Assembly (NCBI GenBank): GCA_944384815.1
Contig: CALWUW010000015.1
Location: 25,208-89,207, forward strand
Direction of reading: 5' to 3'
Length of the DNA stretch: 64,000 bases
Origin: an uncultured Clostridia bacterium
GTDB taxonomy: Bacteria; Bacillota; Clostridia; Oscillospirales; Acutalibacteraceae
Below the pieces are notes generated by a model. The model saw nothing but the letters and a program-made list of their open reading frames with translations, searched no databases and had not been told where the DNA came from. This document shows, one piece after another, positions 59,501 through 64,000 of the stretch (positions are counted from its first letter, which is position 1; the number at the start of each line of letters is the position of its first letter). A program made the position numbers and the translations under genes.

Positions 59501-60493
59501 TTAGATGGAGTGCATTCCCATATAGTCCAAAGCTTCCCGGGCGGTGCGAACCAGATACTCCCCTGCCTCCAACGGATAGTTTCCCGCGGCGGTTTCCCCT
59601 GTGAGCATCAGGGAAGAAGCGCCGTCTAAAACCGCGTTAAAAATATCGCACACTTCCGCCCGGGTAGGCACGGCGTTCTGCTCCATAGAAGCCAGCATCT
59701 GGGTTACCACCATAAAGGGTTTTCCTGCCTTTTTGCAGCGCCGTGCAATTTCCTTTTGCAGCGCCGGAAGCTGCCAAAGGGGTTGGCAGTTGCCCAAATC
59801 TCCTCTGGCAATCACGATTTCATCTGCCAGTGGAAGAAATTCTTCCAGCTTGGAGACGCCGGAAAGATTTTCGATTTTGGCGAAAATGCGGATCTGGGAT
59901 CCGCCTCTTTCGTCCAGGGCCTGGCGAAGAATTTTGAGATCTTCCGCTCCCCGGACAAAGGGCTGCATCACTCCCGTAACGCCCCATCGGGGAGCCAAGG
60001 ATAAATTTTCCAAATCTTCTTCCGTCAAAGTAGGTGTGGGGATCTCCCGGCCTGTTACTGCGATGCTTTTCCGGGAGCGGAGAATGCCTCCTCGAAGAAC
60101 GCGGCAAAGCCAGCCTTCCTCTTTGGGAGAGCAGGCTTCCAGCAGCAGACGTCCGTCATCTACCAAAAGCGTATCTCTCGGGACCAAGGATGAAAGGAGA
60201 ATGGGAGGAACCGGAAAAGATTCTCCCCCTAAAAGGACCATATCGTTTTCCGTTAAGGAGAGAGGGGCGTCCAAGGTTCCCACCCGAAGTTCCGGCCCCT
60301 GCAGGTCGATGAGAATTTCCGGGGTGTATTGGCTGATCCGGGCCGCTTCCTGTAAAACAGAAAGCTGGTGGCCTCTTCCGGCAAGGCCGCCGTGGGATAA
60401 ATTCAGCCGAACGCCCGTAATGCCTTTTTGAAACAATTCCGCCAGCAGTTCAGGGGTCTCACAGGCGGGCCCCAGTGTGCAGTAATAACGCAT
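59501..60493 (-). CDS. Short pyruvate-kinase-family protein without C-terminal domain
   Basis: A 330-residue protein that aligns with the A and B domains of pyruvate kinase and stops before the regulatory C-domain (normal enzymes are 470-590 residues). Catalytic features are mostly kept: GVRLNLSHG (Arg and Asn), IFAKIEN (catalytic Lys), ARGDLG and LTGETAAGNYPLEA. RGDLGNCQP replaces the usual RGDLGVE-P. ATG 60493 is chosen; a TTG at 60505 lies directly against the GGAG. It is 46 bp downstream of the TPR-like gene, so probably cotranscribed. It may be an ancillary or non-allosteric enzyme, or have a new role. Confidence 0.82.
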   Translation of the reverse strand: MRYYCTLGPACETPELLAELFQKGITGVRLNLSHGGLAGRGHQLSVLQEAARISQYTPEILIDLQGPELRVGTLDAPLSLTENDMVLLGGESFPVPPILLSSLVPRDTLLVDDGRLLLEACSPKEEGWLCRVLRGGILRSRKSIAVTGREIPTPTLTEEDLENLSLAPRWGVTGVMQPFVRGAEDLKILRQALDERGGSQIRIFAKIENLSGVSKLEEFLPLADEIVIARGDLGNCQPLWQLPALQKEIARRCKKAGKPFMVVTQMLASMEQNAVPTRAEVCDIFNAVLDGASSLMLTGETAAGNYPLEAGEYLVRTAREALDYMGMHSI

Positions 60494-60538
60494 AAAAAGC
60501 GGCAACTCCTTCCGTACCGTAACAAAGAGAGGATAGTT

Positions 60539-61339
60539 TCAGCCTTCCGATGAAAAATCGTTCAGGATTGCTTGGGCCTGGCGAGCGATTTCCAAATGAT
60601 TTCCTTTTTCCGCCACATATCGCAGGCAGGAAAGCATGGGTCCGGTTTCACCCTGCTGCTGGTAGCAGAGAAACAGCAGATACTGGATCTGTACCCGTTC
60701 GTAAAGGGAAGAAGCCCGCTGCAGATTTGCCGTCAGGCTTTCCTCACATCTCTGGGACTGGTGTGTCAAGACTCTTCTGCGCAATTCCAAAAGGTTCATC
60801 TGGCTGCGAAGCTTTCGCCCAAGGGGGGACTGTGCCGGCGTGTGAAAAATAAACTCATAGGCCGATTGAAACATGGGTTCCGCTTCTTCCGGCCGCCCGG
60901 CTACCAAAAGCATGGTGCACAGATTCATGTAAACCACAGGTAGAAGAGACGGATCCCGTTTAACTCTGGGATCTTCCAGAATCTTTTTGGAAAGAGCAAT
61001 GCCCTTTTCGGTTTCGCCTGCGGAATAAAATCCTACAGCCAGATTGCTTCTGGCTGCGTTGTACAGCTTGCTTTTAGAAGAAAGGCGGCGCAGCAATTTC
61101 TCGTGGGCCAGGATATAGGGCTCCGGGTCGCAGCGGAGAAAAAGCGGTTGGCTGAGTTTGGAAAATTCCTGCAGTATGATTTTGCGCACGGTATAGGTAG
61201 CTGCCAATTCCGCCGCGAAAAACAACAAAAGCGTCAGGAAAGGTCCCAGATAAAAGAAACCGGCCACCAAAATTAGCAAAAGCAAAGCGCCGAAAAGCAG
61301 CGCTGCGCCGGCGGAACGTTTAAAACAAAACACAAGCAA
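60539..61339 (-). CDS. TPR-like membrane-anchored protein
   Basis: A 266-residue protein with two hydrophobic segments at the start (about 8-50) and a helical region (about 75-260) that reads as tetratricopeptide-like repeats (NAARSNLAVGFYSAGETEKGIALSKKIL; VVYMNLCTMLLVAGRPEEAEPMFQSAYEF; YLLFLCYQQQGETGPMLSCLRYV). The start is TTG 61339 with GGAAGGAAG upstream; no in-frame ATG fits. No enzymatic motif is seen. It precedes the short pyruvate-kinase-like gene. Confidence 0.72.
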   Translation of the reverse strand: MLVFCFKRSAGAALLFGALLLLILVAGFFYLGPFLTLLLFFAAELAATYTVRKIILQEFSKLSQPLFLRCDPEPYILAHEKLLRRLSSKSKLYNAARSNLAVGFYSAGETEKGIALSKKILEDPRVKRDPSLLPVVYMNLCTMLLVAGRPEEAEPMFQSAYEFIFHTPAQSPLGRKLRSQMNLLELRRRVLTHQSQRCEESLTANLQRASSLYERVQIQYLLFLCYQQQGETGPMLSCLRYVAEKGNHLEIARQAQAILNDFSSEG

Positions 61340-61379
61340 AGAGATTCTTCCTTCCTATTTGGGAAATATTAAGAAAATT

Positions 61380-61467
61380 GGTTAACGGCTCAACAGGTCA
61401 ACAGGTTAACAGGTCAACAGGTTAATGGGTTGACTGATTGACCGGTTGATCAGTCAATTAGCCAATC
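61380..61467. repeat. Tandem array of eleven 8-bp units
   Basis: Units in order: GGTTAACG, GCTCAACA, GGTCAACA, GGTTAACA, GGTCAACA, GGTTAATG, GGTTGACT, GATTGACC, GGTTGATC, AGTCAATT, AGCCAATC. It lies just 3' of the M20 peptidase gene (minus strand) and 5' of the TPR-like gene, and the phase holds without indels. Confidence 0.85.
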
Positions 61468-61503
61468 AAGGGAACAAGTCAAAAGGGCGACAGGGAAACC
61501 AAA

Positions 61504-62952
61504 TCAACAGTTTTGCAGGATCCTGGCAAAAAATTCAGCCGCTTTTCCGATTTTCTCTTTGGGGATCCGTTCGTTCAGACCATGGATCTCTTTCCGTTCC
61601 TCTTTGGAAAGCTCCATAGCGGAAAAGCGGAATACATTGGGGCAGATCTCACAGAAATGCCGGGAGTCGCTGCAGGCTACCATCATGTACGGGGCGGCAA
61701 TGGCTTCCGGCCAGGTGGAATGGATGGCGGAGCAAACCCGATCCCAGGCTTCTCCCTGGGAAGGAGAGCAGGGGGAGGGATCGCTTCCCTGAATTCGGCG
61801 CACATGGATGTCAGAATCCCCGATCACCTTCCGAATGTAGGCCTCGCAGCGGTCCATGGTGTCGCCGGGAATCATCCGGAGATTGGCTGTAACGCTGGCC
61901 TGGGTGGGAATGGCGTTGGGAGCCGGGCTTCCTTTCATCTGGGTGAAGCAGCAGGTGGTTCGCATGAGAGCGTTGAGTTCTCCTCCGGCGGCTTTGCAGA
62001 TTTTTTTCAGCAAAGGCAAAAACAGCCAAAGATTGGCAAATACCAGGCGGAGACCAAAGGAAGAGTATCTCCCCAAAGTTAAAAACATCTCCTTGGCTCC
62101 GGGGGTAAGAACGGCGGGAAAGGGGTGCTTTTCCAAACGGCACACGGCTTTGCAAAGAGAAGCCACCGGTGTTTTTACAGGAGGAGCGGAAGTATGCCCG
62201 CCGGCGCTGAGAATGGAAAGTTCAATATCCATCTGCCCTTTTTCGCAAACTCCCACTACAGCGGTTTTTTGCTTTACCCCAGGGAACGCCCCTTCTACAA
62301 TGGCACCGCCTTCGTCCAGAACCCATGCGGGATGAATACCGCGTTTTTTCAGGGTCTCCACAATGGCCGGAGCGCTGGGGCCCATGATCTCTTCATCTCC
62401 GGAGAAGGAAAAGTAGACATCCTGCTCCGGAGTAAACCCGGATTCCAGCAGCGCTTCCGCCGCTTCCAAAATGCCGCACAGGGTGCCTTTGGTATCCAGC
62501 GTCCCTCTTCCCCAAAGCACCTGGTTCTCGTCTATTTCGCCGGAGAAGGGAGGCTTCTTCCAGGAGGAAAGATCTCCCGGAGGCACTACGTCGTAGTGCG
62601 CCATCAAAATCATAGGGTTTTGGGATTTCTTCCCTTTCCAGTGGTATAAAAGCCCGGTTTCGCCGATGCGCTCCCTGGAGCAGACAGCGGAAACCCGGGG
62701 ATACAGCGTGGAAAGAAGCTGCTGAAATTCCAGAAATGCCGACTCCTGAGAAAGAGACTTTTCCCGGGAAGAAACCGTGGGGATACGCACCATCTGCGCC
62801 AAATGCTCGGCAGCCTTCTCATAATCCACAGGCACAGGAGCCTGGGAAGAAGCAGGTTTTTCTTTGGGAACAAACAAAAGGGTTCGCAGCAGTACTACTA
62901 GCACTAAAGCTGCCAAAAGCAGAAGGACTCCGCCAAGGATCCATCCCAACAT
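61504..62952 (-). CDS. M20-family peptidase/deacylase with N-terminal membrane anchor
   Basis: A 482-residue zinc hydrolase. An N-terminal transmembrane helix (about 3-26) is followed by the M20 catalytic domain: LMAHYDVVPPG (His zinc ligand and Asp), GRGTLDTKG (bridging Asp), SFSGDEEIMG (catalytic Glu, zinc Glu) and CSDSRHFCEI near 430 for the last zinc His. A dimerisation domain sits between. Related PM20D1-type enzymes hydrolyse N-acyl amino acids and others cleave dipeptides, so the substrate is not settled. It is three bases downstream of a membrane protein gene, and both are probably one operon. Confidence 0.88.
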   Translation of the reverse strand: MLGWILGGVLLLLAALVLVVLLRTLLFVPKEKPASSQAPVPVDYEKAAEHLAQMVRIPTVSSREKSLSQESAFLEFQQLLSTLYPRVSAVCSRERIGETGLLYHWKGKKSQNPMILMAHYDVVPPGDLSSWKKPPFSGEIDENQVLWGRGTLDTKGTLCGILEAAEALLESGFTPEQDVYFSFSGDEEIMGPSAPAIVETLKKRGIHPAWVLDEGGAIVEGAFPGVKQKTAVVGVCEKGQMDIELSILSAGGHTSAPPVKTPVASLCKAVCRLEKHPFPAVLTPGAKEMFLTLGRYSSFGLRLVFANLWLFLPLLKKICKAAGGELNALMRTTCCFTQMKGSPAPNAIPTQASVTANLRMIPGDTMDRCEAYIRKVIGDSDIHVRRIQGSDPSPCSPSQGEAWDRVCSAIHSTWPEAIAAPYMMVACSDSRHFCEICPNVFRFSAMELSKEERKEIHGLNERIPKEKIGKAAEFFARILQNC

Positions 62953-62955
62953 ATG

Positions 62956-63636
62956 TTACACCTTCCCCTTTTTGTAAAGAATACGGGCGGCGCCAATGGC
63001 GATCAGAGCCCCTACGGGAACCAGTACGCTGACGGAAGACGCCAGAGAAGGAACCGCCGCAAACAGGGCGATCATTACCACAAGAGGGGCCACAGCCAGC
63101 TTCCAGTTTTTCGCCACATAAACGACGCCTAGGCCGCCGAACAATGCAGGCAAAATCATCTTAAAGGCAGGCTTTAAAGCGGGAGCCTCTAAAATGGGAG
63201 TGAGCTGGGTAAACAGAAGAACACCCAGAGCCAGGATCAAAGTGGTGACAATGGAGGTGGTGGCGATAGCGATGGTGGAGATCACTTCTCCCTCTTCGCT
63301 GCCGGGCTTTACTTTGGCCGCTTCCATGGCGTTAATGGCGGCCGGTGCTTTCAGGTTGGTGATATTTCCGGTGACAAACGCCAGATAGGTCCCGCCGCTG
63401 CCCAGCATGGGAGCGTAGGTAAATACTTCAATGGCACAGACTACCCAATAAATAGGCGCTACGCCCAAGAGCCCCTTCAAAACGCTTAAGGGATCCGGCC
63501 AGGCGCCGAAATAGATACACATGGAAACAGGAACCAGAAGCATCGTCAGCAAGGCGGAAATCATCCAGATCCGGCCGTACAGATGGGTCAGCTCCTGAAA
63601 GACGCCTTCTTTTTTGGAAGAAGATACAGATTTCAT
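62956..63636 (-). CDS. Uncharacterised multipass membrane protein
   Basis: A 226-residue protein with about five to six hydrophobic segments. I do not recognise its family; possible landmarks are MLGSGGTYLAFVTGNITNLKAPAAINAMEAA and a short cytosolic KPGSEEGEV loop. ATG 63636 has GGAGGG eight bases upstream. The M20 peptidase gene follows three bases after the stop, so they probably act together, for example import of a peptide or acyl-amino acid and its hydrolysis. Only about 40 bp separate its start from the inferred mobile element, leaving little room for its promoter. Confidence 0.75.
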   Translation of the reverse strand: MKSVSSSKKEGVFQELTHLYGRIWMISALLTMLLVPVSMCIYFGAWPDPLSVLKGLLGVAPIYWVVCAIEVFTYAPMLGSGGTYLAFVTGNITNLKAPAAINAMEAAKVKPGSEEGEVISTIAIATTSIVTTLILALGVLLFTQLTPILEAPALKPAFKMILPALFGGLGVVYVAKNWKLAVAPLVVMIALFAAVPSLASSVSVLVPVGALIAIGAARILYKKGKV

Positions 63637-63706
63637 AGCAATCCCTCCTCGTATAATAAGTTTCAAAGTTAATAGTTTCAGGTATCAGCAGGCTATGAGA
63701 TGCCCG

Positions 63707-63715
63707 TGATACAAT
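63707..63715 (+). promoter_or_regulatory. Extended -10 element in the IS110 left end
   Basis: TG (63707-63708), one base, TACAAT (63710-63715). In IS110-type elements the -10 of the bridge RNA promoter sits in the left end, and the -35 is supplied by the right end in the circular form. The absence of a -35 here fits that. Confidence 0.6.
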
Positions 63716-63721
63716 AGCTGT

Positions 63722-63905
63722 AGGACAGCAGGGCCAAGTTCATGTACCTCCAGTTGAGCCACAAGGTTGCTTCGTAAGTTAGTCTGTTCCCCTGAGCCGG
63801 AAGTTAGCTGCAGACTCATTGGCTGTTTGCCGGAGGCAAGGCCGCCCTTTCAGCAGTGAGGGATATCGCATTGGCCTGCTCCGGAATGATTCTGATAAGC
63901 GAGGG
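63722..63905 (+). ncRNA. Putative IS110 bridge RNA
   Basis: After the -10, helices follow in series: AGTCTG with CAGACT (63781-63786/63811-63816) around a loop of 24 bases, TTGCC-GGA-GGCAA (63827-63839), and GGCC with GGCC (63840-63843/63873-63876) around CCCT with AGGG (63845-63848/63859-63862). Two large internal loops after a 5' stem-loop correspond to the target- and donor-binding loops of bridge RNAs. The 3' end is uncertain. Confidence 0.5.
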
Positions 63906-63978
63906 TGCAGATGCTCCGGTTATCATGGGTATCTCAAAGCCTGCTGGCCTGAACTCTCCATGAGGGGAGGTGAAAATT

Positions 63979-64000
63979 GTGAACCCACTATTCGTTGGCA
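63979..64000 (+). CDS. IS110-family transposase, first seven codons only
   Basis: GTG at 63979 has GGGGAGG eight bases upstream. The visible peptide MNPLFVG and the next base (A, fitting Ile) match the conserved start MNP(L/I)FVGID of IS110 transposases, whose DEDD catalytic domain begins there. The identification rests on seven residues plus context. Confidence 0.6.

Larger units (their letters stand above)
63678..63952. repeat. Inverted repeat bracketing the IS110 leader
   Basis: Bases 63678-63705 and 63927-63952 are inverted copies over about 26 positions with a few mismatches and a short gap (TCAGG, AGCAGGCT, TGAGAT are shared blocks). The arms enclose the -10 element and the putative bridge RNA. 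Confidence 0.7.
63678..64000 (+). mobile_element. Left end of a probable IS110-family element, cut by window edge
   Basis: About 300 bp of structured noncoding DNA precedes a GGGGAGG ribosome binding site and a frame reading MNPLFVG, the usual first residues of IS110 transposases before the GID catalytic Asp. IS110 elements have a long noncoding end in front of the transposase that encodes a bridge RNA. The outer boundary is uncertain; it probably lies between 63640 and 63705. No target duplication is expected for this family. The body of the element is outside the window. Confidence 0.65.

Noticed and set aside
1-64000. tRNA, rRNA, CRISPR or prophage regions
   Set aside because: I looked for T-loop and anticodon-arm patterns, regular repeat-spacer arrays and phage structural proteins and found none; a tRNAscan or Rfam run could still find items missed by eye.

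Overview
The window looks like chromosomal DNA of an anaerobic, low-to-mid GC Firmicute of class Clostridia, most likely a gut Oscillospirales/Ruminococcaceae-type bacterium. The support is a butyryl-CoA:acetate CoA-transferase (butyrate formation), a bile-salt-hydrolase-like enzyme, GH51 and GH42 glycosidases, corrinoid-dependent one-carbon genes with a reductive activator, the Firmicutes-type pyrK/pyrD pair, NhaC and DegV proteins, and strong GGAGG-type ribosome binding sites. No rRNA, tRNA, CRISPR array or phage genes were seen.

Layout. 1-9.2 kb: a cut bile-salt-hydrolase-like gene, an ArsR-type regulator divergent from a URO-D-like protein and GH51 arabinofuranosidase pair, two more URO-D-family proteins, and two AraC-type regulators (one with a PocR sensor domain). 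9.4-16.8 kb: one apparent operon for corrinoid chemistry: corrinoid protein, MtaA-like methyltransferase fused to a thioredoxin-like domain, CobW GTPase, BioB-like radical SAM enzyme, DUF2284 protein, RACo/RamA-type activator and a further URO-D-like protein. 17.0-23.9 kb: pstSCAB-phoU and a PhoB/PhoR pair behind a Pho-box-like promoter. 24.4-28 kb: a CPA2 antiporter, a Crp/Fnr regulator and an NhaC antiporter. 28-38.9 kb: envelope genes (diacylglycerol glucosyltransferase-like, VanW, GT2, flippase-like), nadE, DUF134-NifX, DUF4317 and DUF218. 39-45.7 kb: pyrC-pyrF-pyrK-pyrD, Fe-alcohol dehydrogenase, a histidine phosphatase and ruvX. 45.8-49.5 kb: two degV genes, a 6S-like RNA, a DUF1292 gene, and a stretch of about 0.87 kb with promoter, many helices and terminator but no credible gene: a candidate large structured RNA. 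49.7-55.7 kb: trxB, a complete cobalamin riboswitch controlling a secreted, sortase-type DUF4430 plus beta-propeller protein, GtrA and a GGT-family enzyme. 55.8-63.7 kb (all minus strand): GH42 beta-galactosidase, but, a short pyruvate-kinase-like protein, a TPR-like membrane protein, an M20 peptidase and a membrane protein. 63.7-64.0 kb: the left end of what looks like an IS110-family element, with a structured leader of bridge-RNA type and the first codons of its transposase.

Connections. B12 is a recurring theme: the corrinoid operon uses it, and the riboswitch-controlled surface protein, with a transcobalamin-like domain, may capture it. Five URO-D-fold proteins around one corrinoid protein and a GH51 enzyme suggest demethylation of methoxylated plant material, but the substrate is not shown by the sequence. 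The but promoter carries a Rex-like box, which would tie butyrate formation to NADH/NAD+. Noncoding DNA just 3' of many genes carries degenerate tandem arrays, mostly with an 8-bp unit; these are not explained by any known feature.
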